DNA of 64,000 nt from Mariniphaga sediminis (GCF_003573545.1 NZ_QWET01000008.1:238261-302260); one strand, 5' to 3'. Positions 27,286-37,380 are shown, counted from the stretch's first letter. Numbers and translations are program-made. The notes: a model not told the origin generated them from the letters alone.

Positions 27286-27396
27286 TCTTTTATAAAACAG
27301 AACAAGCAATAATATCGATATTATTAATCTTTATATCAATACATTTAGCACAAATTATACTTAATTAATTTCATCAATTCAAGAAATACATCATCA

Positions 27397-27419
27397 TGTA
27401 ATACATATTGTGTAATACT
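27397..27419 (+). promoter_or_regulatory. Distal GntR-type operator pair upstream of GH9
   Basis: TGTAATACA at 27397-27405 is followed by a copy with a changed last base, TGTAATACT, at 27411-27419. They lie about 110 bases upstream of the promoter-proximal sites. The rest of the 27201-27561 gap holds only the purine tract and the terminator listed separately. Confidence 0.5.
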
Positions 27420-27456
27420 TTAAACTCTATACTTTACAAACAAATACTAATACATA

Positions 27457-27501
27457 AGAGAGAGAGAGAGAGAGAAAAAAAAAAAAAAAAAAAAAAAAAA
27501 A
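27457..27501. repeat. (AG)9 followed by A27
   Basis: Nine AG dinucleotides (27457-27474) run directly into 27 adenines (27475-27501), a 45-base pure-purine strand. On the minus strand it reads T27 then (CT)9, placed just after the gntR terminator hairpin. Such a tract is prone to slippage, so its exact length in the assembly should be treated with care. Confidence 0.9.
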
Positions 27502-27531
27502 CTGGTTTGTCTTTATTTCAACACAAACCAG
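27502..27531 (-). terminator. Intrinsic terminator of the GntR gene with extended U-tract
   Basis: A 9-bp perfect stem (27502-27510 with 27523-27531, CTGGTTTGT and complement) with a 12-base loop lies 30 bases after the gntR stop codon. On the minus strand it is followed at once by 27 T residues. This is a strong intrinsic terminator with a far longer U run than needed. Confidence 0.85.
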
Positions 27532-27561
27532 CCTTTAGTACCCAACTAACCAACAAAAAAC

Positions 27562-28293
27562 CTAACTAACAAGCCTTCCTTTCAGATATTTGTCATAAAT
27601 TTCAATATTTCTGGAGAGTAGCTCCACCGCATACCTGTGGGCCTCTTCAGAATTTTTGTCCTTTATAGCATTAAAAATTTTATTTTGTAACCCCATTGTA
27701 AACTTCTTCTCTCCATCAACATTGGCAAAAATTAAATTTCTGAGGCGAGGCACCAGAGAATAAACGGGCTCCATACTAATTATCACGATTGGATTGTTGG
27801 TGGCTTTTGCAACATTCAGGTGAAAACGATTAATTAAATCCACTTCACGCTGTGTATTATCAGTATCGCAGGCACTTAAATCATTCAGATTCCCTTTAAG
27901 AATCTTGAGGTCCTTATCGGTCCTGTTGATTGCTGCCAGTTTTACAACTTCTGGCTCAAAAATCCTACGTACTTCGATTATTTGCTGAACAAGGTTAGAA
28001 TCAAACTTTAAATCATAAAACAGGCTTAACGATTTTATGGCGTTCTCAATTTTCATTTCAGAAACAAATATCCCACTCCCTTTCTTAACTTCTATCAGCC
28101 CCCTTGCACTCAGCCTTCTAAGTGCCTCCCGGAGTGCTGTCCGACTAACCGCAAAACTTTGACAAAGCTCCAATTCTGAAGGTAGTCTTTCGCCAGGCAA
28201 AATCTTTTTTTGTCTTATTACTTCTTCTATCCGTCTTTCTATTTTTTGGCTTAAAGTTTGGTTTGTACCAATTTTGCCAAACAAATCTTCCAT
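27562..28293 (-). CDS. FadR-type GntR family regulator (FCD domain)
   Basis: This 243-residue regulator has a winged helix (about 12-82, with LPSELELCQSFAVSRTALREALRRL) and a C-terminal all-helical FCD ligand domain (about 90-230). It probably binds TGT[A/C]ATACA palindromes, which match the half-site logic of FadR-type proteins and lie at the GH9, susC, murK/glycosyltransferase and namZ control regions. One copy covers its own promoter. A sugar or sugar acid from the locus is the likely inducer. Metal-binding residues of FCD were not verified. Confidence 0.9.
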   Translation of the reverse strand: MEDLFGKIGTNQTLSQKIERRIEEVIRQKKILPGERLPSELELCQSFAVSRTALREALRRLSARGLIEVKKGSGIFVSEMKIENAIKSLSLFYDLKFDSNLVQQIIEVRRIFEPEVVKLAAINRTDKDLKILKGNLNDLSACDTDNTQREVDLINRFHLNVAKATNNPIVIISMEPVYSLVPRLRNLIFANVDGEKKFTMGLQNKIFNAIKDKNSEEAHRYAVELLSRNIEIYDKYLKGRLVS

Positions 28294-28311
28294 ATTTTCT
28301 AACTGTTAAGA

Positions 28312-28326
28312 TGTCATACAAAAATA
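28312..28326 (-). promoter_or_regulatory. Autoregulatory operator at the GntR gene promoter
   Basis: TGTCATACA (28312-28320) overlaps by two bases the minus-strand -7 box TATTTTTG (28319-28326). It covers the expected transcription start. The gntR start codon is 19 bases downstream. Autorepression is inferred. The remaining 28327-28622 region holds no gene that I can support. Confidence 0.65.
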
Positions 28327-28622
28327 TGTTTTTATTATTGGAATAAAAACTTGATGGGCTTAAATTTATGTTTTTACGTTCTTAATTATCCTACAACTAA
28401 CATAAAATGAAATGAACCAGTGTATATTAGAAGAGGCCAATTTAAAAGAAATAAAATCAGAATATGCATTAAAATTGGATACAAAAAAGTTACCAGACCG
28501 GATTGGGAGCACACTCTCATAAAATATGTAACATAAAAATGAGGTTATCAAAAAAGGGAACAACCCCCTGGATCTTAACATACATACCTTGTAAAAAAGT
28601 ATATACTTATTCTTTTAAAACA

Positions 28623-28657
28623 AAAATCGCGGTAAAACAATGTTCTACCGCGATTTT
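28623..28657 (-). terminator. Terminator downstream of dnaK
   Basis: A 12-bp perfect stem (28623-28634 with 28646-28657, TCGCGGTA and complement at its core) with an 11-base loop is followed on the minus strand by a T-rich run. It lies 30 bases past the dnaK stop codon. Confidence 0.8.
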
Positions 28658-28687
28658 GCATTTATTGTTGTCGCTGTTAACAGCTAT

Positions 28688-30631
28688 TTATTTCACTTCC
28701 TCAAAATCAACATCGGTTACTTCACCGTCATCTTTTGAGTTACTTCCACCGGAAGTGTTTCCTCCTCCTTGTTGTCCCGCCTGCTGCTGACCAGCTTGCG
28801 GCCCTCCTGCTTCTCCTCCTCCTTGAGCCTGTGCTGCATTGTACATTTCCTGCGATGCAGCTGAGAATACAGTATTTAACTCATTCATCGCTGTATCGAT
28901 GGCAGCCAAATCCTGGCTTTTATGCGCTTCTTTCAACTTGGCCAGGGCATCTTCAATTGGCTTTTTCTTGTCTGCAGGAATTTTATCGCCGTACTCTTTC
29001 AGTTGCTTTTCAGTCTGGAAAATCAAACTATCCGCCTGATTGAGTTTATCTACCTTTTCTTTAGCCTCCTTATCGGCTTCAGCATTAGCCTCGGCTTCCT
29101 GCTTCATTTTTTTGATTTCATCATCTGACAAACCGGAAGACGCTTCAATACGGATAGACTGTGATTTTCCGGTGGCCTTGTCTTTGGCATTTACATGCAA
29201 AATACCATTGGCATCAATGTCAAAAGTCACTTCGATTTGAGGCACGCCACGCGGGGCTGGCGGAATTCCGTCAAGATGGAAACGCCCGATGGTTTTGTTG
29301 CCCGACGCCATTGGCCTTTCTCCCTGTAGTACGTGAATTTCAACCGAAGGCTGATTATCAGCAGCCGTTGTAAAAGTTTCCGATTTTTTTGTTGGAATGG
29401 TCGTATTGGATTCAATCAACTTAGTCATTACTCCGCCCATAGTTTCAATCCCCAAAGACAGTGGAGTAACATCTAGCAGCAACACATCCTTTACTTCACC
29501 CGTGAGCACTCCCCCCTGAATAGCTGCACCAACTGCCACTACTTCGTCCGGGTTTACCCCTTTCGACGGGTTCTTTCCAAAGAACTCTTTCACTTTTTCC
29601 TGAATCGCCGGGATTCGGGTAGAACCACCTACCAATATCACCTCGTCGATATCGCTGGCAGTTAATCCTGCATTCTTCAATGCTTTCCGGCACGGTTCGA
29701 TGGTCGCGTTAATCAGTGAATCAGCCAGTTGTTCGAATTTCGAACGGGTCAGCGTTTTCACCAGGTGTTTTGGAATTCCGTCAACCGGCATAATATACGG
29801 CAGGTTGATTTCGGTTTGAGTAGAACTTGACAGCTCGATCTTTGCTTTTTCAGCTGCTTCTTTCAACCGTTGCAAAGCCATCGGGTCGCGCTTCAGGTCA
29901 ACCCCTTCGTCCTTTTTAAATTCATCGGCCAACCAATCAATAATCACATGGTCAAAGTCGTCGCCACCAAGATGTGTATCACCGTCTGTTGATTTTACTT
30001 CAAAAACACCATCCCCCAATTCCAGGATGGAAATATCAAATGTACCGCCTCCAAGGTCGAACACGGCAATTTTCATATCCTGGTTTTGTTTATCCAAACC
30101 GTAAGCCAGGGATGCGGCGGTAGGTTCGTTAATGATACGACGCACTTTCAGGCCGGCAATTTCACCGGCTTCTTTGGTTGCCTGACGTTGAGAGTCACTA
30201 AAATAAGCGGGTACGGTAATCACGGCCTCGCTTACTTCCTGTCCCAGATAATCTTCGGCGGTTTTTTTCATTTTCTGAAGAACCATCGCCGAAATCTCCT
30301 GAGGTGAGTATTTGCGATCGTCGATCTGTACCCGTGGCGTATTATTATCTCCCTTTATTACTTTATATGGTACACGTCCAACTTCTTTTGATAACCTGTC
30401 AAATGTTTCTCCCATGAAACGTTTGATAGAGAATACCGTTTTAGTGGGGTTGGTAATCGCCTGACGTTTTGCCGGATCGCCGATTTTGCGCTCTCCGTTT
30501 TCCACAAAAGCTACAATCGAAGGGGTGGTGCGTTTCCCCTCGCTGTTGGGTATTACAACAGGTTCATTACCTTCCATTACTGACACACATGAGTTGGTAG
30601 TCCCTAAGTCGATTCCAATTATTTTTCCCAT
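28688..30631 (-). CDS. dnaK: Molecular chaperone DnaK (Hsp70)
   Basis: This 647-residue Hsp70 has the ATPase opening [23 protein letters not shown] and VGGSTRIP, a linker [13 protein letters not shown] and a substrate-binding domain. A Gly/Gln-rich region (about 600-632) precedes the acidic tail DVDFEEVK. It folds and protects proteins with DnaJ and GrpE, neither of which lies nearby. It has its own terminator, so it is probably transcribed alone. No CIRCE element was seen in the 267-base upstream gap shared with the divergent NagX-like gene. Confidence 0.98.
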   Translation of the reverse strand: MGKIIGIDLGTTNSCVSVMEGNEPVVIPNSEGKRTTPSIVAFVENGERKIGDPAKRQAITNPTKTVFSIKRFMGETFDRLSKEVGRVPYKVIKGDNNTPRVQIDDRKYSPQEISAMVLQKMKKTAEDYLGQEVSEAVITVPAYFSDSQRQATKEAGEIAGLKVRRIINEPTAASLAYGLDKQNQDMKIAVFDLGGGTFDISILELGDGVFEVKSTDGDTHLGGDDFDHVIIDWLADEFKKDEGVDLKRDPMALQRLKEAAEKAKIELSSSTQTEINLPYIMPVDGIPKHLVKTLTRSKFEQLADSLINATIEPCRKALKNAGLTASDIDEVILVGGSTRIPAIQEKVKEFFGKNPSKGVNPDEVVAVGAAIQGGVLTGEVKDVLLLDVTPLSLGIETMGGVMTKLIESNTTIPTKKSETFTTAADNQPSVEIHVLQGERPMASGNKTIGRFHLDGIPPAPRGVPQIEVTFDIDANGILHVNAKDKATGKSQSIRIEASSGLSDDEIKKMKQEAEANAEADKEAKEKVDKLNQADSLIFQTEKQLKEYGDKIPADKKKPIEDALAKLKEAHKSQDLAAIDTAMNELNTVFSAASQEMYNAAQAQGGGEAGGPQAGQQQAGQQGGGNTSGGSNSKDDGEVTDVDFEEVK

Positions 30632-30898
30632 TTTTAAATGTATTTCGTTATTGTCTATATATTTTCACACTTTCATTAAAAACCGAACCGTAATTATCAA
30701 TGACTATGCCACCCTGCGAATCAGGTTTCAATCCGAAAATATGACACAGGAAAAAGAGGTTCAGAAATAATAAACTGTCATTTCCGGTGACAAAAAGGCA
30801 GAAAAAAGTTTTCAGGACTGAAAATGACAAAACAAAACTGCCGGTTAAAATTTTAAAATGGAACAAAAAAGTTTATTATTTTCGTCGGCATTTAAATA

Positions 30899-32014
30899 AT
30901 GACTACAATGACAAAACCACTAAGAACCGAACCCCAAAAACGCTTGCATTCGTTAGACGCCCTTCGCGGATTTGATATGTTTTGGATTACAGGTGGCGGG
31001 GCCCTCGCTGTTGCTATTTCGCAACTTACAGGTATAGAATGGCTCGAAACACAAATGCAACATGTAAAATGGGAAGGATTCCATTTCGAAGATTTAATCT
31101 TCCCGCTTTTTATGTTTATTTCCGGCGTGGCCATTCCATTTTCTGTTCAAACGAAACTGGAAAAGAATGTCCCCAGCAGAAAGCTTCTGGCAAAAACATT
31201 TAAACGCCTTATTGTTCTTATTACCCTTGGTATTTTATATAACGGCACCTTCAGGAATGGGTTCAATGATGGTCGGATTGCCAGTGTTTTGGGACAAATA
31301 GGTACGGCTTACTTTTTTGCGGCAGTGATTGTCATTTATTTCCGTTCTTTTCGGAGCAGGTTGATTTGGCTTGGTGGGATTTTAACAGGTATCGGCATCA
31401 TTCAGTTACTGATACCGGTTCCCGGAGTTGGCGCCGGAGTGCTTACCCCGGAAGGATGTATTAATGGTTATATCGACAGGCTGTTTTTACCCGGAAGATT
31501 GCACGGCGGGGTATTTGACCCGGAAGGTATTCTTTGCAGCTTGTCCGCAGCAGGTATAACCCTGATGGGGGCCGTTGCAGGAAATATACTTCGCCACGGG
31601 AAATCCAGTAACTGGCAGAAACTGGGGTATCTTTCGGCAGCAGGTGTTTCAGGGATCATCCTCGCCCTTGTTTTATCCCCATTTTACCCCATTATAAAAA
31701 GCTGCTGGACTTCCACGTTCAACCTGCTGACAGGTGGAATCAGTTTTCTGCTGCTGGCATTGTTTTACCTGATAATCGATCATTGGGGGTACCACCGTTG
31801 GGCATTTTACTTCCGTGTAATCGGAATGAATTCCATTTTTGTTTACCTCTTTGTGCGGATTGTTGATGTGACCCGGATTTCGGAGTTTTTCCTGGGATGG
31901 CTGGCAAAACCAATGGGCGATAACGGAGCCCTGCTCCTGCTGGTTGGGAAACTGCTCATCATCTGGCTTCTTCTTTATTACATGTTCAAAAAGAAAATCT
32001 TCCTGCGCGTGTAA
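30899..32014 (+). CDS. NagX/DUF5009-like membrane acyltransferase
   Basis: This 371-residue inner-membrane protein has about ten hydrophobic helices. The opening RLHSLDALRGFDMFWI and the motif HFEDLIFPLFMFISG resemble the family related to heparan-alpha-glucosaminide N-acetyltransferase. Members are often found with GlcNAc or cell-wall amino-sugar genes and are thought to acetylate glucosamine at the membrane. Here it stands alone, divergent from dnaK, without GntR-type sites. A start at the second methionine (30908) is also possible. Confidence 0.8.
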   Translation: MTTMTKPLRTEPQKRLHSLDALRGFDMFWITGGGALAVAISQLTGIEWLETQMQHVKWEGFHFEDLIFPLFMFISGVAIPFSVQTKLEKNVPSRKLLAKTFKRLIVLITLGILYNGTFRNGFNDGRIASVLGQIGTAYFFAAVIVIYFRSFRSRLIWLGGILTGIGIIQLLIPVPGVGAGVLTPEGCINGYIDRLFLPGRLHGGVFDPEGILCSLSAAGITLMGAVAGNILRHGKSSNWQKLGYLSAAGVSGIILALVLSPFYPIIKSCWTSTFNLLTGGISFLLLALFYLIIDHWGYHRWAFYFRVIGMNSIFVYLFVRIVDVTRISEFFLGWLAKPMGDNGALLLLVGKLLIIWLLLYYMFKKKIFLRV

Positions 32015-32426
32015 GTCAGTAACGTATAACTTCACTGTAAGAAAAAAAAAAAAAAAAAATAAGAGTTCCGGATTTTCTCCGGGAAAATATCACTTTTGTG
32101 AAACGATGGAAAATACAGGGACCCCCGGCTTTCCTGTTAGATTCCGATATTGCCCTTAATGAATAAAAGGCAGTATCCGGTATATTTCATGCTGAAAGGG
32201 ACGGAACGGAAAACGAATTTACGCCGGAAATGCCAATGAATAAGATACATTTGGAATGCTGTCCTATTCGATGAATGTCAATCTGAATAAATCAAAATTT
32301 CATATTCTGAAAAATATCAAAGAAAAACCAGGAGGTGTTAAAAAAATCGCGAAAATTACCCGGGTAATTTAAAATACATTATACCGAATAGAATTACAAA
32401 AAGCTTGTCATAAAGAAAAGCTGAAT
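32015..32426. other. Intergenic region with A19 tract
   Basis: This 412-base gap between convergent genes has no supported gene. It holds nineteen adenines (32042-32060) and a short 5-bp hairpin (32069-32073 with 32079-32083). On the minus strand these read as a weak stem followed by a T19 run, a possible terminator for the outer-membrane protein gene, though about 340 bases past its stop codon. Confidence 0.45.
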
Positions 32427-33722
32427 TTAATACCGGCTCCTGTAAACAGAAAGAGACACCTCCGGTCCCGGCAACATAAACTGATCGTTGGGAGCAATGC
32501 GCCAGGCAAGCGCGGTTTCTATCCGGCATTTAGAATTTACCTGCTTAAAATATTCCAGGTAAGGAACAATATTATGCCGCACTTTCCCTAAATCGTCGAG
32601 CCCGTCCACTTCCATTCCCGGAATATATTTCACCCCGAAACCGTATTCTGTTTTCAGGTTGGGAAACCAGTTCCAGCCCAGCATAGTTTCAAGTAATATC
32701 CAGTCTTGCTTTTTATAGCCGTTATAACTTATTCCGGCACTTAAGTTCCGGTTCCATTTCGAACTGCAATATTTTTGATTCTCAAACTTTGCATACCCCC
32801 CGTAAACAAAATCGGGCTCTATATTTAAGTAGTTAAAAAACGGGCCGAACTCGAACCGCGTGCCATGAAAACGGGGACGAAATTCTGTCAGTTCCCAGTC
32901 ATGTAAAGCGCTGGCGGGAGGTTCCAGCAAAAATCTCTTCCGAAGGAATTCTCCCAACGCTTCCAGCTCCTTCTCGGCAGAATGGCCTGACCTGGCATCA
33001 CGCAAGTGTTTGATTCGGCCGATTTCCCGTGCCACTTCCACTACCTCCACTTCTGAAAATAGCCGTCCGGGATAATATTTTTCCAGCAATAAGGATGCTG
33101 TAGCAAAATGGTTAACAGGACTTAGCCGCCCTATTCCCCAACCTGCTCTTGCCTGAATACCAACCCGGAAATCCGAATGTTCGGAACGTACATCGTAAGG
33201 TGTGGTTACCCGGTTTGAATCCATCAAAGTTCCTTCAGCATTTTGCCGGAACAAATCATATTGAGCCCACACATTTGTATGCACGATGGTATAGTTTTTA
33301 TCATCAAAATAAAACCGGCTTGAATAAGCTGCGCGGGCCAGTCCTCTTAATCCGGCCAGTTTGGTTTCTGCATCAATCACTTTGGAAGAAAAGCTGTCAA
33401 TTAATTCCCCTTTCCCGAAAAAAGGCCCTGCCTCAAAAAGATAATTCCACTCTTCATGACGGAAAGGCAAGTAAATCTGACTCCGGTTTTCCCACCGGTA
33501 ACCTGCTGCCCCGGTCAGCCACTCTTCATAATTGAAAGATTTGTTTGTCCGAAGTTCTTCCCTATCCGATGTAACAGAAAATACCAACCCGGAATTCAAC
33601 TCCTTTCTAACAAAGGAAAACGATTTCGCGCTGTTGTTTTTTAATTGTGCTGTCACCGGAATACCGGCAAATAACCATATACCAGCCAGCAGAAAAAAAC
33701 GGATTATTCTTAAACTCTTCAT
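32427..33722 (-). CDS. Putative outer-membrane beta-barrel protein
   Basis: This 431-residue protein is not assigned to a known family. It has a signal peptide (about 1-25, ending VTAQ) and a body of alternating hydrophobic and aromatic strands such as GAAGYRWENRSQIYLPF, ending LSVYRSRY, which suggests a porin-like barrel. A charged helical insert (about 225-270) interrupts the strands. It has no operon partner. Confidence 0.6.
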   Translation of the reverse strand: MKSLRIIRFFLLAGIWLFAGIPVTAQLKNNSAKSFSFVRKELNSGLVFSVTSDREELRTNKSFNYEEWLTGAAGYRWENRSQIYLPFRHEEWNYLFEAGPFFGKGELIDSFSSKVIDAETKLAGLRGLARAAYSSRFYFDDKNYTIVHTNVWAQYDLFRQNAEGTLMDSNRVTTPYDVRSEHSDFRVGIQARAGWGIGRLSPVNHFATASLLLEKYYPGRLFSEVEVVEVAREIGRIKHLRDARSGHSAEKELEALGEFLRKRFLLEPPASALHDWELTEFRPRFHGTRFEFGPFFNYLNIEPDFVYGGYAKFENQKYCSSKWNRNLSAGISYNGYKKQDWILLETMLGWNWFPNLKTEYGFGVKYIPGMEVDGLDDLGKVRHNIVPYLEYFKQVNSKCRIETALAWRIAPNDQFMLPGPEVSLSVYRSRY

Positions 33723-33889
33723 CTTCTAACCATTTAATAAGCCACCAAAGTAAGAAACATCTTTCAAATACAAACGGTTACGGATTACAAAAATTAAGTC
33801 TGAAAATATATTTCCCTCTGAATAAAATCTATTTTGCGAAGGTAAAAACCTTTGGTTACTTTTGTAGCCTGATTTAAAGTGAAGAAAGC

Positions 33890-34705
33890 ATGTCGGTACA
33901 CAATGAAATGAAAAAAGTAACCACCCACCGGTTATCGGAGATGAAACTGCGGGGTGAAAAAATTTCCATGCTAACGGCTTATGATTATAGCATGGCTAAG
34001 CTTGTTGATGAAGCAGGTGTTGATGTAATCCTGGTAGGCGACTCGGCATCCAACGTGATGGCCGGCAATGAAACGACACTTCCCATTACCCTCGACCAGA
34101 TGATTTATCATGGAGTTTCGGTAGTAAAAGCGGTAAAAAGGGCTCTGGTTGCCGTGGACTTACCGTTTGGCACATACCAGGGAAATTCCCGTGAAGCGCT
34201 CAATTCGGCTATTCGCATCATGAAAGAAACGGCAGCCGATGCGGTTAAACTGGAGGGAGGATCTGAAGTTATCGAATCCGTCCACCGTATTTTGTCGGCA
34301 GGCATCCCGGTTATGGGACACCTTGGACTGATGCCACAGTCAATTCATAAATTTGGAACATACACCGTAAGGGCCAAAGAAGAAGCCGAAGCCCAAAAAC
34401 TACTCAGCGATGCCAGGCTCCTTGAAGAGGCCGGCTGCTTTGCTATTGTTCTTGAAAAAATTCCGGCTAAACTAGGTAAACAGGTTGCCCAGGAGTTGAA
34501 AATACCGATTATCGGTATTGGCGCTGGTTCAGGTGTCGACGGGCAGGTGCTTGTAATTCACGACATGCTGGGCATCACCCAACAATTTTCGCCCCGGTTC
34601 TTGCGCCGCTACCACAACCTGGCCGCCGAAATAAAGGGAGCCGTTGGAAACTTTATACAGGATGTGAAGTCGGTGGATTTCCCCAATGAAAAAGAACAAT
34701 ATTAA
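33890..34705 (+). CDS. panB: 3-methyl-2-oxobutanoate hydroxymethyltransferase
   Basis: PanB makes ketopantoate from 2-oxoisovalerate and methylene-tetrahydrofolate in coenzyme A synthesis. The 271 residues include the metal-binding Asp51 ([11 protein letters not shown]) and Asp90 (VAVDLPFG), the glycine-rich [10 protein letters not shown] and the catalytic LEKIP region. The C-terminus FPNEKEQY agrees with the Bacteroides enzyme as I recall it. The rluA-like gene follows 29 bases downstream on the same strand. Confidence 0.97.
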   Translation: MSVHNEMKKVTTHRLSEMKLRGEKISMLTAYDYSMAKLVDEAGVDVILVGDSASNVMAGNETTLPITLDQMIYHGVSVVKAVKRALVAVDLPFGTYQGNSREALNSAIRIMKETAADAVKLEGGSEVIESVHRILSAGIPVMGHLGLMPQSIHKFGTYTVRAKEEAEAQKLLSDARLLEEAGCFAIVLEKIPAKLGKQVAQELKIPIIGIGAGSGVDGQVLVIHDMLGITQQFSPRFLRRYHNLAAEIKGAVGNFIQDVKSVDFPNEKEQY

Positions 34706-34734
34706 GTTGAATGTTCAACGTTTAAAGTTGGATT

Positions 34735-35445
34735 GTGGAAATACTTTACGAAGACAACCATATCATTGCGGTTAACAAAGCCTGCGGAGAACTGGTGCAA
34801 TCGGACATTACCAACGAACGCACCCTGGTAGATGAGATAAAAGATTACCTGAAGGAAAAATACAATAAGCCAGGTAATGTATTTGTAGGCCTGCCCCACC
34901 GCCTTGATCGACCTACAAGCGGAGTATTTATGCTGGCCAAAACAGGCAAAGCCCTGGAGCGATTGAATATGATGTTCTCGAAGCGTGACCAGATACAAAA
35001 AACTTACTGGGCAGTGGTTAACAAACGTCCTCCAAAATATTCCGACACACTGGAGCATTACCTGAAAAAAAACACCGAGAAAAATAAAAGCTATGCCTAC
35101 CCCAAACCTGTCCCCGGAGCAAAATATGCCCGGTTGTCCTACCGACATGTGGCCAGTCTGGAACGCTATCATTTACTTGAAATCGAATTACACACCGGCA
35201 GGCATCATCAAATCAGGGTGCAGTTGGGAACGCTAAATTTACGTATCAAAGGAGATTTAAAATATGGTTTCCCGCGCGCAAACAAAAACAAGGGAATCCA
35301 TTTACATGCCCGAAAACTGGAATTTATTCACCCGGTAAAAAAGACACTGGTCACCATCCTGGCAGAACCGCCGGAGGATAAAGTATGGAACGAATTTCTG
35401 AAACTCTTCCGCAACAATCAGTTTAGTCCGGTTATTCCGGTTTAA
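34735..35445 (+). CDS. RluA-family RNA pseudouridine synthase
   Basis: This 236-residue enzyme isomerises uridine to pseudouridine in rRNA or tRNA. The catalytic motif HRLDRPTSG has Asp58, and TGRHHQIRVQL is the conserved late motif. There is no S4 domain, so it resembles short RluA/RluC-like forms; the target site is unknown. The start is GTG at 34735, since upstream ATGs in this frame are followed by stops. A 14-base near-palindrome (GTTGAATGTTCAAC, 34706-34719) lies just before it. Its 3' end overlaps cdd by 14 bases on the other strand. Confidence 0.93.
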   Translation: MEILYEDNHIIAVNKACGELVQSDITNERTLVDEIKDYLKEKYNKPGNVFVGLPHRLDRPTSGVFMLAKTGKALERLNMMFSKRDQIQKTYWAVVNKRPPKYSDTLEHYLKKNTEKNKSYAYPKPVPGAKYARLSYRHVASLERYHLLEIELHTGRHHQIRVQLGTLNLRIKGDLKYGFPRANKNKGIHLHARKLEFIHPVKKTLVTILAEPPEDKVWNEFLKLFRNNQFSPVIPV

Positions 35446-35905
35446 ATGCAAAAGGCAGCAAGTTACTGACACCTTCAAAAACCTGAATCTTCTTTTTTCC
35501 ATCTAGAATGATCCGGATAAGCTGCTTACCTCTTACCTCAGTTTCCATCATTACCTGGCGACACGAGCCACAGGGCTTCACCGGTTCATTTATGATTCCA
35601 TTGGCATTAAATGCTGAAACGGCCAGTGTTTTCACAGCCACATCAGGGTACTGGGAATGAGCATAAGACAGCGCAACACGTTCGGCACATAATCCGGTTG
35701 GATACGCCGCATTTTCCTGGTTATTACCACTTACAACCTCCCCGTTAGCCAATAATAACGCCGCCCCCACATAAAATCCTGAGTAAGGGGCATAAGCCCG
35801 CCGGACAGCCTCTCGGGCGGCAAACACCAATTGTTGATCTGTCTCCGGTAAATCCCAAATGGTGGAATATTCATATACGAAAATGTGCAATTCTTTCGTT
35901 TGCAT
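35432..35905 (-). CDS. cdd: Cytidine deaminase
   Basis: The start at 35905 (MQTKELHIF) gives 157 residues, near the usual size; the frame runs upstream to 36043, but that extension is not Cdd-like. The zinc site is complete: Cys73 and Glu75 in GLCAERVAL, and Cys112/Cys115 in PCGSCRQ. It deaminates cytidine and deoxycytidine in pyrimidine salvage. It is convergent with the pseudouridine synthase gene and overlaps its end. Confidence 0.93.
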   Translation of the reverse strand: MQTKELHIFVYEYSTIWDLPETDQQLVFAAREAVRRAYAPYSGFYVGAALLLANGEVVSGNNQENAAYPTGLCAERVALSYAHSQYPDVAVKTLAVSAFNANGIINEPVKPCGSCRQVMMETEVRGKQLIRIILDGKKKIQVFEGVSNLLPFAFKPE

Positions 35906-36080
35906 ATTATTGAGTTTACTCAAAAATACAATATTAATGTAAAGATAGGCGCCAAAGGTTGAACAAATGCACCGAAGCAACGATATCCACGATAATATGT
36001 TCATAAAAAATACGGTTTTATGCGTTAATAAAGCCGGAAGCAACTATTTTTAGCCAAAATTTTCTGGAAAATATTCTGCA

Positions 36081-37019
36081 ATGAAGCACGTATTGATACT
36101 ACTTCTTTTTATTACTGCGGGACTTACATCCCAGGCACAATTTACCCGTGAACAGTACATTCGTAAATACCAGTTACTTGCCATTGAAGAAATGGGACGT
36201 AGCGGCATTCCGGCCAGCATTAAAATGGCGCAGGCATGCCTTGAATCGGCAAACGGGAACAGTGAGCTCTCACGAAAATCAAATAACCATTTTGGCATAA
36301 AATGCAAAAGCTACTGGAAAGGACAAAAGGTTTATTACGATGATGATGCCCGGGGCGAATGTTTCAGAAAATACAAATCAGTGGAAGAGTCTTACATCGA
36401 CCATACGAATTTCCTGATGGGAAATCCCCGCTACGCCTTTCTTTTTAAACTGCCACCTGAAGATTATAAAGGATGGGCAAAAGGGCTCAAAGAGGCAGGA
36501 TATGCAACGGCACGGCATTACGATAAAACACTCATAAAAATAATTGAAGACCACAAGCTTTACCGGCTCGACTACAAACAATCGCTGGGACAGTTGCCAA
36601 CTTATGAAAGGCCCCAGCAACTCAATGAGGGAATGTCGGATCGGGTTGCCATTAATCCGTTCAACGGGCGGCAAATCATCAAAATCAACGGTCTTAAAGC
36701 TGTGGTGGCCCGCCCGGATGATACGTATGAAATACTTGCCCAGGCCACAGGTATCGAAACCTGGGAGATTTACAAATTCAACGATCGGGCGGCGGGGTAT
36801 ATGCCGCAACCCAATGAAGTAGTGTATATTGAGTCGAAAAGAAGACGTGCACCGCGCAACCAGGCATTCCACACAGCAGAAAAAGGAGAAACCATGCACT
36901 TTATTTCTCAGAGATACGGAATTAAGTTAAAACCGCTTTACCGCCGCAACCGGATGGAACCCGGACAACAACCCAATGCGGGAGATGTGGTTTATCTTCG
37001 GAATAAAAAACCTAACTAG
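36081..37019 (+). CDS. Secreted glucosaminidase (GH73-like) with C-terminal LysM repeats
   Basis: This 312-residue protein has a signal peptide (1-20), a glucosaminidase domain (about 24-165) with MAQACLESANGNSELS, where the Glu is the likely catalytic acid, and FGIKC. Two LysM-like segments follow (about 215-250 and 262-310, the latter starting HTAEKGETMHFISQRYGI). It should cut GlcNAc-MurNAc linkages in peptidoglycan during growth or division. It is convergent with the sigma-factor partner gene and overlaps its end by eight bases. Confidence 0.9.
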   Translation: MKHVLILLLFITAGLTSQAQFTREQYIRKYQLLAIEEMGRSGIPASIKMAQACLESANGNSELSRKSNNHFGIKCKSYWKGQKVYYDDDARGECFRKYKSVEESYIDHTNFLMGNPRYAFLFKLPPEDYKGWAKGLKEAGYATARHYDKTLIKIIEDHKLYRLDYKQSLGQLPTYERPQQLNEGMSDRVAINPFNGRQIIKINGLKAVVARPDDTYEILAQATGIETWEIYKFNDRAAGYMPQPNEVVYIESKRRRAPRNQAFHTAEKGETMHFISQRYGIKLKPLYRRNRMEPGQQPNAGDVVYLRNKKPN

Positions 37020-37380
37020 CAGTTTTTTCCGAAAAACGAAAGAAAAAATAGCGCAACAACACTCTGTCTGCGAAAAGCACAAACAGGCCTAAAATGTTAA
37101 TACCGGCAACCAACGGCCCATTATTCAGCAGGAATTCTCGCCACGCTTGCCAATCGGCTTCCAGCCAGGTAAACGCCATGGCAACAGTAATGGCAATAAT
37201 CCCGATAAAAGAGCCCAAGTAAATCAAAAATTCTCTGAAATATTGTTGCCAGGCAAACCTTCTGCTGGCTTTCCCTGCCACTTTTTCTGCAAAATCATTT
37301 GAAAGGGTATACGCAGGAGGAGTTTTCAAAACCTCATCCATCCACCCATCTGTCAAAATATGTTTTTCATCCTTCTGCAT
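37012..37380 (-). CDS. Small membrane protein partner of the ECF sigma factor
   Basis: This 122-residue protein has a cytosolic N-terminus of about 48 residues and two membrane helices (about 50-70 and 88-108). Its start overlaps the end of the sigma-factor gene by 14 bases, so translation is coupled. Small membrane proteins with a short N-terminal helix in this position often restrain their sigma factor. A zinc-binding anti-sigma motif is absent, so the anti-sigma role is inferred from context. Confidence 0.65.
   Translation of the reverse strand: MQKDEKHILTDGWMDEVLKTPPAYTLSNDFAEKVAGKASRRFAWQQYFREFLIYLGSFIGIIAITVAMAFTWLEADWQAWREFLLNNGPLVAGINILGLFVLFADRVLLRYFFFRFSEKTAS

Noticed and set aside
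27457..27501. Purine tract as a phase-variation switch inside a gene
   Set aside because: It lies in an intergenic region after a terminator, so slippage would not shift a reading frame.
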